DNA from: Heterostelium album PN500
Lineage: Eukaryota > Evosea > Eumycetozoa > Acytosteliales > Acytosteliaceae
Direction of reading: 5' to 3'
NCBI RefSeq assembly: GCF_000004825.1
Contig: NW_008805072.1
Span: forward strand, 1,122,435-1,186,434
DNA length: 64,000 nt
The first letter of the stretch is position 1; the number at the start of each line of letters is the position of its first letter. Of the stretch, positions 1 through 11,026 are shown one piece after another. The notes beneath the pieces are model-generated. The model saw only the letters and a program-made list of their open reading frames with translations, did no database searches and was not told the DNA's origin. The translations under genes and the position numbers were made by a program.

Positions 1-313
1 TGATGTGACCTCTGCAATCAATAACCAACTTATGACTTTAGGAGGATGTATGTATTAAACATTAAATAATCAGATAAAAATCGAGAATAAAATACTAATA
101 TGAATCAACACAACAATTTTAGATAACCAATACCCCTGGCCTGTAGGTACATCAATCAGTCATAGTAGAGATTGGTCAACTGGTTTTTCAATCACAGAGC
201 AAATTCTTCAAGTAGGTGTCTATCAATATGATATTAGAGCCAGAATTAGAGGTTCTCTTCCAAGTGCTCAAGTGGATGCTCCTGCTGCTGTCCTTTTCAT
301 TGCTCCATTGTAA
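1..313 (+). CDS. 3' end of a protein paralogous to the gene at 862-1813 (partial)
   Basis: The window opens inside this gene. Exon 1..47 joins exon 123..313; the intron (48-122) starts GTATGT and ends TTTTAG. The joined frame gives about 78 residues ending in VLFIAPL and a TAA stop. It aligns with the C-terminus of the gene at 862-1813: DVTSAINNQLMTLGG here against DVTSALNGNLMTNGG there, then WPVGTSIS against WPVGSSIS, and a common ending of the type A-V-(L/I)-F-I-(A/M)-P-L. The downstream copy has no intron at this place. The two genes are therefore tandem, same-strand paralogues. Function is not recognised; the alternating hydrophobic pattern and Gly/Asn/Pro turns suggest a beta-sandwich domain. 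The 5' part lies outside the window. Confidence 0.8.
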
Positions 314-861
314 AAATGAATTCAAACGACTATTTAAATAAAAAAAATCAAGTTATAAATTTATCAATTTCATTTATTTTATTTTGTTGGTTATTTACAA
401 TGAAAAAGTTAAAAAGAATTAAAACTCCTTCATGAAATGTAACCCCTCAAGATATTAATTAATTTAGTCAAAATCAATATCCCAATTTTTTTCACAAACA
501 CAAAACTGTGATTAAACTCGTGATTGAGGATGTAAATGCGAGCGTTCGAGGATTGTTTTTTTCATTTTTTTCACAACTCGTTTTTTGTGATCAAAACCAA
601 GTTCGAAAGAGGTTTGAACTTTTGGACCAACACACGTTTGCAAAATACAAATTTTGCAAAGATAATCTATTAAAGGATCATGATCTCTGAAGTGTTGCAA
701 CCCATTTTTTGGATATCTTTTCTTTTAATTTGGAATATGGTGACAACAAAATACAAACTATATTTTTTTCAAAATAAAATGTATATATTTATTAAAACAG
801 ATCAATCTTTTTAAAAGTTAATATATTTCTAAAATAATAATAAATAAAATTGAATAAAATA
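314..861. other. Intergenic region between the two tandem paralogues
   Basis: No supported gene. The part near 508-700 is open for about 60 codons on both strands but has no homology I can see and no splice-linked extension, so I treat it as chance. The last ~130 bases are AT-rich and should hold the promoter of the gene at 862. Confidence 0.5.
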
Positions 862-1813
862 ATGGCTTCAACATTAATCTTTAATGGTAGAGTTGATGGA
901 TATGAATTAAATTATAAAAGTGATGGTTCCGCCACTTATACTTTAAATGGTGCTCTATTATGGAAGGTAAATTTTTATTTATTAGTTAAAAAACCAAACT
1001 AATGAGTGACTAATGTGTACTATTTAAATCTACTAGCAACAATGGATGACAGCTTGGTCAGATTATATTATGTTTAAAACAAGTGATAATAGAATTTGTT
1101 TATTATCATATATGGATATAAATGGTTTTTTATCGGGCGATATCTTGACAAACACAGGCTTCACACCATTACTCCGAACAAGCATGGATCAAAATTTGGA
1201 TTTCAAATATTTATCAGAGTTTTCAGATAAAAAAGATGTTGTTATTGCTTTGAATAAAACTGGAGGTCGTAAATTCTATACTATCAATCTCACAGGCTCC
1301 ACAATCACCGAATTCACACCAAGTTTCAGTGTAACATCAGAACTTTTCAAGAAATCCATGGACCTAGAAAAAAGATTGTCCAGACTAGAGAATTCCAGGG
1401 TCACTACTCAAATTGTCAAAGTTGCTACTCATGGAAATGTGGTAAACTCTACGGATTGGGTAACAATCGCAGGTTCACAAGCTTCAGTTGTCATTAACGT
1501 ACCAAGTAAAGTTGTTGCCATTGTCCAATACCACTCATTGGTTACGGGTAATCTGAGTGGTACCTATAGTATTGATGTTACATCTGCTCTTAACGGTAAT
1601 CTAATGACTAATGGAGGTATGAACAATGCATGGCCTGTTGGTTCTTCAATAAGTCAATGTAGCGCCTGGAACAATGGAGTTTCAGTGACTTCAGATATTC
1701 TTCAACCAGGAATTTACAATTATGAGATGAAAGCAAAATTAAGATTCACTCCTCCCGGTGGAGTAGGATCAGTAAATGGACCAGGTGCTGTTATCTTTAT
1801 CATGCCTCTGTAA
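862..1813 (+). CDS. Unrecognised coiled-coil and beta-rich protein, 293 aa
   Basis: Exons 862..966 and 1037..1813; intron 967-1036 begins GTAAAT and ends TACTAG. The start is the ATG in AAATAATGG, followed by ASTLIFNGRVDGYELNY. Three parts are visible: an N-terminal half (about 1-145) rich in short beta-like stretches; a heptad segment near residues 150-165 (ELFKKSMDLEKRLSRLENS) that would make a short coiled coil; and a C-terminal domain of about 125 residues with regular hydrophobic alternation. A coiled coil followed by a compact beta domain is the layout of trimeric binding proteins such as C1q/TNF-like or fibre-knob proteins, but no family motif is recognised. There is no signal peptide. 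A lectin or adhesion role is only a guess. A tandem paralogue ends at 313. Confidence 0.85.
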
Positions 1814-2436
1814 AAATCGATTAAATAAATAAGAACAAGTTGAATACACGTTGGTAATCGCGATTTCTTTATTGAATTGTAATTTCATTGTTGCTTTTGA
1901 GATAGTGATGAAAACTATGTTGACTTTGACAACTCAATTGAGAAGTGCCACTTCTTATACTGTAAGTATCTCCTCTTCCATAATTATACTGGTTAGTTAA
2001 TTTAGTTCGGATATTATCGGTTTATACATTTATTAACTGTTGAACTACTACTATTCCTATTCCCTTTCTCCAAATTCGAAAGAAATTCAAGGATTGATTG
2101 GTGTCTATGATAAAGAGGCACTTGTAGCTTGCCATCTCTATTGGCATCATGGAAAATGAACTTTTAGGATTCTTTAAAAAATGTTAGACTTTGTGTTGAA
2201 CGAGATGAAGAGATCCTTGTGTAGATGGACAATTGAGTTGTCAAAGTTGCTCTTGCTCAAGTTTTCAAAGATCTTGCATTAAACTATAAAGTTTAAAGAA
2301 AAAGAGATGTGATGATTGAAATAAATTAAAAACAATCTTTTAACATAAATATGAAATTCTACATAATTAATTTTATTATAATACAAATTTAAACTTTTAC
2401 ATCGACAGAGAATACTTAAGATAATAATGTAGAGTA
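1814..2436. other. Intergenic region between convergent genes
   Basis: The region separates the 3' end of the gene ending at 1813 from the 3' end of the kinase. No coding sequence is supported. It contains a pair of inverted 18-bp repeats and a short near-palindrome around 1941-1955. Confidence 0.5.
1923..2247. repeat. Inverted 18-bp repeat pair, arms 290 bp apart
   Basis: The left arm at 1923-1940 is ACTTTGACAACTCAATTG. The right arm at 2230-2247 is its exact reverse complement. The interior is less AT-rich than the flanks but has no long frame. It could be the ends of a degraded small element or a chance inverted duplication. Confidence 0.5.
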
Positions 2437-4221
2437 CTAAGAAGTCTGAAAAAAGGAAGAAAGCTTTGATATTTCCTGAATCTTCATTTTCTCCAATAAT
2501 TCCTCTGCTGAATCTCTACCCTCGAAAGGAGCAATCATGCACTCTATTATCTTTGATTCTCTTGGGTAGAACTCTTTGAACTGCTTATTGAGGATTCGGT
2601 GTTTCATCAAAGTTTCGAGTTGTGAGTTGGCACGGTCAGGGGGATTCCAAGGAACATCTTTGGAATATCTGAGCAGTATTTCAAAATAGATTACACCAAC
2701 ACTGTAACAATCGGTCTTTTCATTGTAGAATCCACCCTTGTACTGCTCAGGACTGCAGTAATACGTCGATCCGGCTTTCTCATTGTTGGTGCCTTCCAAC
2801 ACTTTTTTCAACCTGGAAATACCAAAATCACAGATCTTGACAACCAGATCATCATTGCCGACGTGCTTGATAAGAATGTTGGATGGCTTGAGATCTCTGT
2901 GGACTATACCCACCGAGTGTAAGTAATGAACACCTTCCAGTATTTGAACAATGATATTATTGATCTTGGCGACATCCAAGTACTTATTAGATTTTAAAAA
3001 GCTATCTAGAGACTCCCCACAATATTCCATCTCCATGCACAATACCAAACCTAGTTGTTGTTGTTTTAGATGTAGCAAATGTACTTCATCTTTTTCAACA
3101 GTGACCGTACTACTTACTTTTTTACTATCAGCTTCATCTTCAATATTATAAACTGATTCTTTTGATGGATTACTAATACTATTACTACTATTTATACTAT
3201 TATTACTATTATTATTACTACAACCTATATCTTTACCATCAACTTTACTAACTCCATATTTAATGGGGGAAATGGAGTCTTCTGTTGTTTGGTTTACTTG
3301 ATTATTACTACCACCTTCAGCGCCGCCATCGACTTTACTAGCTCCATTTTTAACGGCGAAAATGGAGTCTTCTGTTGTTTGGTTTACTTGATTATTATTA
3401 CTATTACCACTTTCAGCACTGCCATCGACTTTACTAGCTCCATTTTTAACGGCGAAAATGGAGTCTTCTGTTGTTTGGTTTACTTGATAATTATTACTAC
3501 TACCACCTTCAGCGCCGCCATCTAACTGACTAGTTTCATCTTTATTGCTTATGGAGTGTTCACTTGATTGACTACTACTTCCAATTGGATGGAAATCACT
3601 GGTTTTTGACATTTTCGAATTGGAAGCCTCTGATTGGAGGGCAGGAGTAATTCTGGAGAGTTCAACCCATGATGTATTGATTTGGACAATGTTTTTGTGG
3701 TTACACCTGGAGTGAATTTGAACCTCATTTAATGATTTTATGGTAAAATCCGCTTTCTTTATGGCACAAACTTTGTTTTCGCTGAACTTAGAGCACAAGT
3801 ATACCTCTCCAAATGACCCTTTGCCAATAGGTTCCATTGGTGTATACTGATGATCTCTATCGGTGATAGGATATTTTGTTTCTTTTTCAAAGATCGACGA
3901 CAATCTTTCCCAATGCATTTTCTGTGCAAGTTGTTTGTCGTTAATATGGGTAACAATAATAGAAGGTTGTTGTGATGTTGGAAGTAGTTGTTCGAGCTGT
4001 TGTTGCTTTTGTTGTAGTTTTAGTTGTCTAGTTGTTTCCATTGTTGTTGTTGTCGTCATTATAGTTGTAGTTGTGGTTTTAGTCGTCGTCGTTGTTGTTG
4101 TTGTTGTTGTTGATACATTATTATGGCTATGAATGTGACTATCTTGTGGTTCATCACTATCGATAACCTTTTCTCCACCTAGTACACCAGAAGTTGATGG
4201 ATGGTCTGTTGTTGACTCCAT
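2437..4221 (-). CDS. eIF2-alpha-kinase-like Ser/Thr protein kinase with a large kinase insert, 594 aa
   Basis: Single-exon gene starting at the ATG at 4221. An N-terminal Thr-rich then Gln-rich leader (1-85) precedes a split kinase domain. The N-lobe has the glycine loop GKGSFGEV (133-140), the lysine in CAIKK (155) and the helix C Glu near 166, followed by HKNIVQINTSWVE. About 200 low-complexity residues separate it from the hinge (MEMEYC). The C-lobe has HRDLKPSNIL (441-450), DFG (465-467), an SPE variant of the APE motif, and DCYSVGVIYFE. The long insert between the N-lobe and the hinge and the 'NIV...W.E' strand are typical of the eIF2-alpha kinase group (PEK/GCN2/Ifk), which phosphorylates eIF2-alpha under stress. 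No HisRS-like or transmembrane region is present, so the activating signal cannot be read. All catalytic residues are intact. Membership in another group with an insert is possible. Confidence 0.85.
   Translation of the reverse strand: MESTTDHPSTSGVLGGEKVIDSDEPQDSHIHSHNNVSTTTTTTTTTTKTTTTTIMTTTTTMETTRQLKLQQKQQQLEQLLPTSQQPSIIVTHINDKQLAQKMHWERLSSIFEKETKYPITDRDHQYTPMEPIGKGSFGEVYLCSKFSENKVCAIKKADFTIKSLNEVQIHSRCNHKNIVQINTSWVELSRITPALQSEASNSKMSKTSDFHPIGSSSQSSEHSISNKDETSQLDGGAEGGSSNNYQVNQTTEDSIFAVKNGASKVDGSAESGNSNNNQVNQTTEDSIFAVKNGASKVDGGAEGGSNNQVNQTTEDSISPIKYGVSKVDGKDIGCSNNNSNNSINSSNSISNPSKESVYNIEDEADSKKVSSTVTVEKDEVHLLHLKQQQLGLVLCMEMEYCGESLDSFLKSNKYLDVAKINNIIVQILEGVHYLHSVGIVHRDLKPSNILIKHVGNDDLVVKICDFGISRLKKVLEGTNNEKAGSTYYCSPEQYKGGFYNEKTDCYSVGVIYFEILLRYSKDVPWNPPDRANSQLETLMKHRILNKQFKEFYPRESKIIECMIAPFEGRDSAEELLEKMKIQEISKLSSFFQTS
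3238..3520. repeat. In-frame minisatellite, 90-96 bp unit, about 3 copies
   Basis: Units start at 3238, 3328 and 3424 and end at 3520. They lie inside the kinase insert and encode repeated 30-32-residue units with the motif NQVNQTTEDSIFAVKNGASK. Two copies are almost identical at the base level, which points to recent unequal exchange or slippage. The unit length is a multiple of three, so the frame is kept. Confidence 0.85.
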
Positions 4222-4635
4222 ACTTATCGATATAGTAACAAAGTAGATTCTTATGATTTAGGAGTGGTATTATTCTGGTTGGCATCGGAGTTTTCATCAG
4301 TTTTTTTCTATCATATAAAAGAATTGGATAAAAAGAGAATTAAATTTTAAAACGCTAGTAACGTAACAAAATATAAATATATATATATATATAATTGTTT
4401 AAAAAATTATACCAATAATAAATAAAAAATAAATTTATGAACATACATCCCTGTGACTTCACACACTTTACTTTTTTTTTTTCAATTATTCTATTTTTTA
4501 TTTTTAATTATTGTTTGTTATTAAAATTTTATTCTTTTTTTTTGTTTTTTTTTTTTATAATAATAATTTTTTTTTTATTTTTTTTGTGTTGGTGTTGAAA
4601 CGACACAATTGTGTTATGTTAAAACTACGATAGTG
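4222..4635. promoter_or_regulatory. Divergent promoter between kinase and flavoprotein genes
   Basis: A 414-bp spacer between two divergently transcribed genes, with a TA dinucleotide run near 4378-4393 and several long T runs (4468-4590). These tracts are usual for dictyostelid promoters. No specific operator is identifiable. Confidence 0.4.
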
Positions 4636-5232
4636 ATGAACAACATCAACAGCAATGATACTATAGAAGAAATACCACCCCCACCAGACCCTCCCGAGCC
4701 AGATGAATGTTGTGGTAGTGGCTGTACAAGATGTGTATATGATCTATATGAAATACAATTAGAGCGTTACAATCAGATGAAAGAAAAAATAATAGAAAAG
4801 AATAAATCAATATTAAAACAACAACAACAACAAAACCAAAAAGTAAAGACTGATAATGAAAATCATATAGTTGAATCATTAAATAGTATTAATATTAAAG
4901 ATAATAATATAAAAAAAGAAGAAGAAGAAGATAATGATGAAGATAATGATGATATTAAAATAGAATATTTAGGAGATGATAATATTGCAGCTAGGGAATA
5001 TAAAGGTTTTATATGTGAGAAGCTAAGATATGGTAGAATAACATCGAGTAGTAGACGATTGACAAGTAGCGATTCACCAGAGCAAGTCTATCACATGGAA
5101 ATAGAAACGAATGAACCTATCGAATATGAACCAGGTGACTACATCAATATACTATGTCCACAGGATTCAACAACAGTAGATAAGCTCATAAAGAAATTGA
5201 AACTAAAAGATAATCAAATCATTACAATTAAA

Positions 5233-5269
<37 letters not shown>

Positions 5270-5859
5270 AAAATAATATTAATAATAATAAATCATTATC
5301 ATCAACACTTTCACTACCATCAATTATATCTATTAAAGATCTATTTACATGGGTTCTAAATATATCATTCGTTCCACCACAATTCTTTTTAAATCAAATG
5401 TCAAATTTTTGTAATGGTAAGTTGTTGAATATATATATATATATATATTAGTTGATATCATATTGTATTCATTTATAAATTCTAATAAACCTGATTGAAT
5501 AACTTTTAAAATAATTAAAGACAAGAATGATAAAGAGAAACTATTATATCTATCTAGCAGAGCTGGTACACCACTTTATAATGAAACGGTAGTTCAACAC
5601 CATATTGGATTCCCTACACTCTGGAATAAGTTTAAATCGTTTCAACCAACAATGGAATTCTTAATTCTCAACATACCTTCACAAAGCATGAGACAATATT
5701 CTCTTGCAAACTCACCTCTTAATCAATCTCAAGACAACATTGCACATATAACTTTTAAATTAGTTGTAAAAAATAAGAGTAATAATAATAATAATAACAA
5801 TAGTAATATAAACTATGGACAATGTACATATTGGATGTATCGTTTAATAGATTCATTAG

Positions 5860-5897
<38 letters not shown>

Positions 5898-6400
5898 CAT
5901 AATAATTTAATTATACCATTCGAAATCAATCATTCACAACATTTCAAATTACCAGATGATTTGAGTGTACCTTTAATATTGATATCAACGGGTACAGGTT
6001 TGGCTCCGTTCCGTGCGTTTCTTCAACATCGGTGTCATTTGATAAAGGTGAACGGTGACAAGCATATTGACCATCAGAAACTTGGACAGTGTTTGTTGTT
6101 CTTTGGATGTAGACGTAAGGATTGGGATCTTCTCTATCATGATGAACTACTAGAGTTTGAAAAGGACCGAACCATTACCAAGCTGTTCATTTCCTATTCG
6201 AAACCGGTGGAACCCGCGCTCACCGAGTCGAGTAAAGGTCGACGCTACATCAACTACCACATCGAAGAGAATGGCGAGCTCATTTACAATCTGGTAACAA
6301 AGAAACGTGGTGTCATCTATATATGTGGTTCATCCGAAGGCATTGGTAAATCATCAATACAATCGATACTCAATATAATTAAAAGATATAATAAATTGCA

Positions 6401-6452
<52 letters not shown>

Positions 6453-6557
6453 AACACGAGTAGTAGCAATAGCAACAACATAAATGTTGAAGATGAAAAG
6501 ACAATTTTAAATCAGTGGAAAGAAAATGGTCAACTTAAAATGGATATTTACAACTAG
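4636..6557 (+). CDS. OXLD1-like domain fused to an FAD/NAD(P)H-binding reductase, 605 aa
   Basis: Exons 4636..5416 and 5521..6557; the intron begins GTAAGT and ends TTAAAG. The first in-frame ATG is at 4636. The N-terminus carries the oxidoreductase-like signature PPDPPEPDECCGSGCTRCVYD (Cys 25, 26, 30, 33), known from OXLD1-type proteins. After an acidic and Gln-rich linker comes a cytochrome-P450-reductase-type half: GDYINILCP, RQYSLANSP (318-326, the RxYS FAD motif), GTGLAPFR (418-425), FGCRRKDWDLLYHDEL (455 on) and ICGSSEGIGK, the NADPH-binding elements. No FMN flavodoxin domain is present, so it should take electrons from NAD(P)H to FAD and pass them to a separate partner. Three poly-Asn/poly-Gln tracts interrupt loops. 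The substrate is unknown. The gene could be mitochondrial by analogy to OXLD1, but no clear targeting peptide is seen. Confidence 0.85.
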
Positions 6558-7706
6558 CAAAAGATTTGCGAATATCATGATTACCAGACTCTGTATCGTT
6601 AATAATATGGATGAAAAAAAATAAAAATATTGATGATATATTTTTTTAGAAATTTAAGTTTGCAAAACAAAAAATTAAACTTGCAAGTTTCGAAAACTTT
6701 AACAACAACAAAACTACACCCAATTATTATTATTATTAGAGCAAATAACCTCACCCCATCATTTGAAAGTGAACAATCAAGTTTAACCCACAAAATTTAA
6801 ATTATTTATTGTCACAATTTCCATCAATTTTCAATTTTTTTTATTTTTTTTTATTCAATAACCAACAAACAATCACTTCAATTTTTTAAACAAACATTAT
6901 TCATTTCTTCTACATCGCAAAATCAATTGAATTAATACATCCATTATCTCAATTGTTCTTTTTTCTTCCAAGCAATACTTTGTTGACAATAAACACATAA
7001 TTTCTTTCTTTTCTTTTTTTATTTTTTGTTAATATTTAATTTATTTTGTTAAACTTTTTATCAAATATATATTTTAATAAAATCAAACTTTTTTATTTAT
7101 TAACAAAACATAAAAAAAAAAAAAAAAAAAACCTATCTATCTATTTTTCTATTGCCAATTTATTTTTTTATTTGTATTTTGTCTAATCATTTAAAATATA
7201 ATTATTTATATTAATACAAAAGATATATATATAAATAATTTTATTAATTAATCATTAGATTCTGTATAAATATATAAATAAATAACATTTTAATAAAAAA
7301 TAATTGATAGATCTTTAATCATCTTCATCAGTCATCATTATCTTAGATTAGTTATAAAAACATTTATTATTTTTAAACCAAAATAAACATCCTTCAAGAA
7401 ATTTCAAAATTTAATTAAACAAAGTCCGATCAAAAAAGGTCAGTTTCAAATGAGGAAAACTTTTTATTTTTTCAAAACATAATTTTTTAAATTTTTTTAT
7501 TATTTTCATTACAAGCTTCAATCAAGAATATTAAATTAACTTTTTTTCATTTCTAATGTTTGTTTAATATGTTACTTGTTTGTCATTCAATTTCAAATGT
7601 ATTTTGAAATTTATTTGTGTTTAGATTAGTACTATAGATTAGATTATATATTCGAACCAATTCTGCATCATAGTTTTATAGTAGTATTACAATCAAATAG
7701 CAAACA
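6558..7706. other. Intergenic region upstream of the Argonaute gene
   Basis: 1.15 kb of very AT-rich DNA with A and T runs (for example near 7110-7130). No conserved frame is seen on either strand. The last few hundred bases presumably hold the Argonaute promoter and leader. Confidence 0.5.
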
Positions 7707-10680
7707 ATGGGTCCAAAACATAATCGTGGAGGCAAATCACCACAAGGTGGTCAATCTCACCAACAACAACAACAACAACAGCAGCAGCAACAACAAGCAC
7801 CTCCACCAGTCCAACAACAAGCACCTCCACAGCAATCGGCATGGGGTAAACCACCTGGTTTTGATCAACAGTCGTCGCCTGCTGGTGGTGGCGGACAACG
7901 TGGTGGAAGAGGTGGAGGAAGAGGTGGCAGAGGTGGACAACGTGGTGGTGCTCCTGCTGTCCGTGAACAACATCAACAACCTGAGCATGAAGAAGAGGTG
8001 AAATGGACACCGACACCAACTACAACCACTACCACAACAACCACAACAACCACTCCCTCTACTCCGACACCATCTCCACAACCAGTGGCTGCTACTGGTG
8101 GCTGGGGACAAGGTGGTGCCGCTGCTGTCATCAAATCTGCATGGGGACAGCCACCACCCATCCAAGCAGCTGTCTCTGCACCACCAACTACAACCTCTGT
8201 CCAACAACCAGCTTCCACATCAACAACCACCACAACTACAACAACAACTACTTCCTCATCATCATCTTCTTCTTCTTCTTCTGCTGCTGCTGGTGGCAGA
8301 CAAGGTAGAAGTAGAGGAGTTAGAATTGAGGATATTGATGTTCAAGGTTTGGCTATCAAAAAGTCTGGTGTTGAACCATCAGCTCAACAAGCAATACAAT
8401 TGATTGTCAACCAATTCCCATTGACTTTTAAAAGTCAAAAGTTATTCCAATATGCTGTTGATTTTACTGTAAGTTTATTTATAATTCATTTTTAACTCTG
8501 GATAATCCTCTAATTTTCATTGTTTTATTTTCAATTAAAATAATTTTAGCCAGCTGTTGACAATCGTACAACTAAATACGATATGTTGCAATCGATCGTT
8601 GATCAAATTGGTTTGTTCCAATATGATGGTGTAGGTGTTTTGTATTCAACCAAAAACAATCCAACCCAATCATATAAACTTGCCGGTAGTCAAACAATTC
8701 AAATCCAATACGTAAAGGAAATCACCAAGAATGATCCTGCATCCATCCATTTCTATAATATTTTATTTAAAAGAGTAAGTTTGGAAAATAATTTATAATT
8801 ATAAGTATGTGTACTAACAGTTCTTTTGATAATAGTTTATGAGAGAGATGGGATTCTCTATTATTGGTAGACAATACTTTAGTAGTCAGAAAATTCATAG
8901 TATCCCACAGCACAACCTTGAAATTTGGTCTGGTTTCTTCACATCGATCAACTCTATTCAAGTTGGCACTTCGCTTTTGGCTGATGTCGCTCACAAGGTG
9001 GTTAGAACTCAACCAATCAATCAATTGATTCAGGATAAACTTGCCAATCGTGCTACCAATGCCGATATTGAAAATCTTTTGATTGGAAGTATTGTCATCA
9101 CCAAGTACAACAACAAGACCTATCGTGTAAGTGGTATCGCCTGGAACAAGACACCAAAAGATAAGTTTGAATCTAGCAGTGGTCCAATCTCATTCATTGA
9201 CTACTACAAAAACAACTATCCAAAACACAAGGTCACCAATATGAACCAACCATTGTTGGTCTCTGATGTCAAACATAAAGGAGCAGTCGAAAGGATCTAT
9301 TTGATTCCGGAGCTCACTTTCCTCACTGGTATGTCCGATGAGATTACAAGCAACCGTCACATTATGATGGATCTATCGAAACACACCAACACAGAGCCAA
9401 GATCGCGTATGGAAGAGCTTACCAATTTCATTTCGACCATGAGAACACACCCCAAGATTAAAGACACCATTGAAAAGTGGGGATTCAATCTCGGTGAACC
9501 ACTAAAGGTCGATGGTTTGAAACTTCAAGATCCTGCTATTGTACAATCGTTGAACCAACTCAAGGGACAACGTTGGTTGGTGATATCTGGCGATCGTGAT
9601 CTAGATGTCGCCAGAGAGTTCTCTGACAAGTTGTGCAAACTGTCGTCACTTGCCAAACCCGATATCATCCAAGTTGAAGGAAAGGTATTCGATGCCAAAG
9701 CTTGGTCTGAAACCATCAAGAAAAACCTTGGTAAAGGCTACATCTTCTTCTTTTGCCTTATTCCATTTGGAAAAGCAGACGTTTATGCTGCCATCAAAAA
9801 GAGTACACTCACTCAGTTCAAAGCAATCACTCAATGTGCTTATGCAAAGACACTTGGAATCACCGGAATGGCAGTGGCCAAGAAGATCCTCCACCAATTG
9901 ATTGCCAAGCTCGGTCGTAGTCCATGGAGTATCTCCAATCCAGTCTACAAGATGCCAAAGCATACTATGATCGTAGGAATCGATGTCGGTCACAATTCCG
10001 ATCAGAGAGGCAAGTCGGTCGTCGGTTTCTGTGCATCGATCGACTCGGAATACTCGCTCTATCACACCACAGCCATTGTCCAGTCCACTCCGGGCAAGGA
10101 GATTGTCGAGTCGTTGAGACCATCGATGAAAGGTGCACTTCAAGCATACCTCAAGAAGAATCAAAGACTGCCAGACGTCGTCATTGTCTATCGTGACGGT
10201 GTTGGTGATGGTATGCTCGACCTCGTCAAAAAGTATGAGATCTCAGCGATCAAAGAGGCATTCAATGACATTCCATCGATTCACGGTCTTCATCCAAAGC
10301 TGATCTACACCGTCGTCAAGAAGAATACCAACTCGAGATTCTTTGACATCAGAAATAACTATGGCAATCCAGTTGCCGGTACCCTCGTGGAAAAAGGTTG
10401 CACTCATGCCAATTGGTACGATTTCTACTTGGTGTCACAAAAGGCGCCAAAAGGTTGTGTCAATCCAACGCACTACCACGTCATCCATGACGAGTCTGAT
10501 ATACCTGCCAGTACATTCCATCTATTCACCTACCATATGTGTTATATGTATTACAACTTTGATCAATCCGTACGTGTACCAGCTCCATGTCAATACGCTC
10601 ATAAATTGGCATTCCTCATTGGTCGTACTGTTCACGCGCAAGTCGCCGAGGAACTCAGTCTCAACTTGTATTTCCTTTAA
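7707..10680 (+). CDS. Argonaute protein of the Piwi clade, 943 aa
   Basis: Exons 7707..8468, 8550..8774 and 8836..10680; both introns have GTAAGT donors and TAG acceptors, and all junctions are phase 0. The N-terminus is Gln/Pro-rich, then has RGG/RGR repeats (about 65-85), Thr and Ser runs, as in many Argonautes whose arginines are methylated. Then follow N and PAZ regions (PAZ roughly 370-500), a MID region, and a PIWI domain. The slicer residues can be placed: Asp712 (GIDVGHN), Glu751 (PGKEIVE), Asp783 (VYRDGVGDG) and His875 (PTHYHV). The Pro-Thr-His-Tyr motif and the ending VRVPAPCQYAHKLAFLIGR are Piwi-clade features. It should bind small RNAs and be able to cut targets; in dictyostelids such proteins restrain retrotransposons. 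The C-terminal LYFL is as expected for the family. Confidence 0.95.
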
Positions 10681-11026
10681 GAAATAAATAAATACAAAAC
10701 AATCTCTAAAATCAAATATGCTAAATTTTTTTCAATGATAGTGAATATAAGATAAATTTATGTTATTAATTTATTTTTTTTTAATTATTTTTTTTTAAAT
10801 TTAAAAAGTGCGCCTTTTTTTGAATTTTTTTTTAAAATGCATTTGATTGCTTGGCTCAATAGTCAGTTAGTTTTCTAGAATTTATTTATATTATTATTAT
10901 TGTTTATTTTATATAATTGATAGTTTGTTTTACAGGTTTATTTATATTTATAAATATAGGAGAATCTTTATTAATTTAATTAATAATAAAGTGAGAGAAT
11001 ATAGTATAAATAAAATAAAATAAACA
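10681..11026 (+). promoter_or_regulatory. Intergenic spacer and promoter of the DNA polymerase alpha gene
   Basis: 346 bp between two same-strand genes. It is AT-rich apart from a GTGCGCC patch near 10808-10814, the only GC-rich hexamer here. S-phase genes often have GCGC-containing E2F-type sites, but this one does not match the consensus well. Confidence 0.3.

Noticed and set aside
508-700. Overlapping 60-codon frames on both strands
   Set aside because: No homology, no splice-linked extension, and both strands open at once in a short AT-rich stretch; most likely chance.
3863-4132. Plus-strand frame opposite the kinase leader
   Set aside because: It is the antisense reading of Thr/Gln codon repeats, giving Val/Cys runs; a shadow of the kinase gene.
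7693-8403. Several long frames on both strands over the Argonaute N-terminus
   Set aside because: They arise from triplet repeats encoding Gln, Thr and Ser in the true frame; none continues into the conserved domains.
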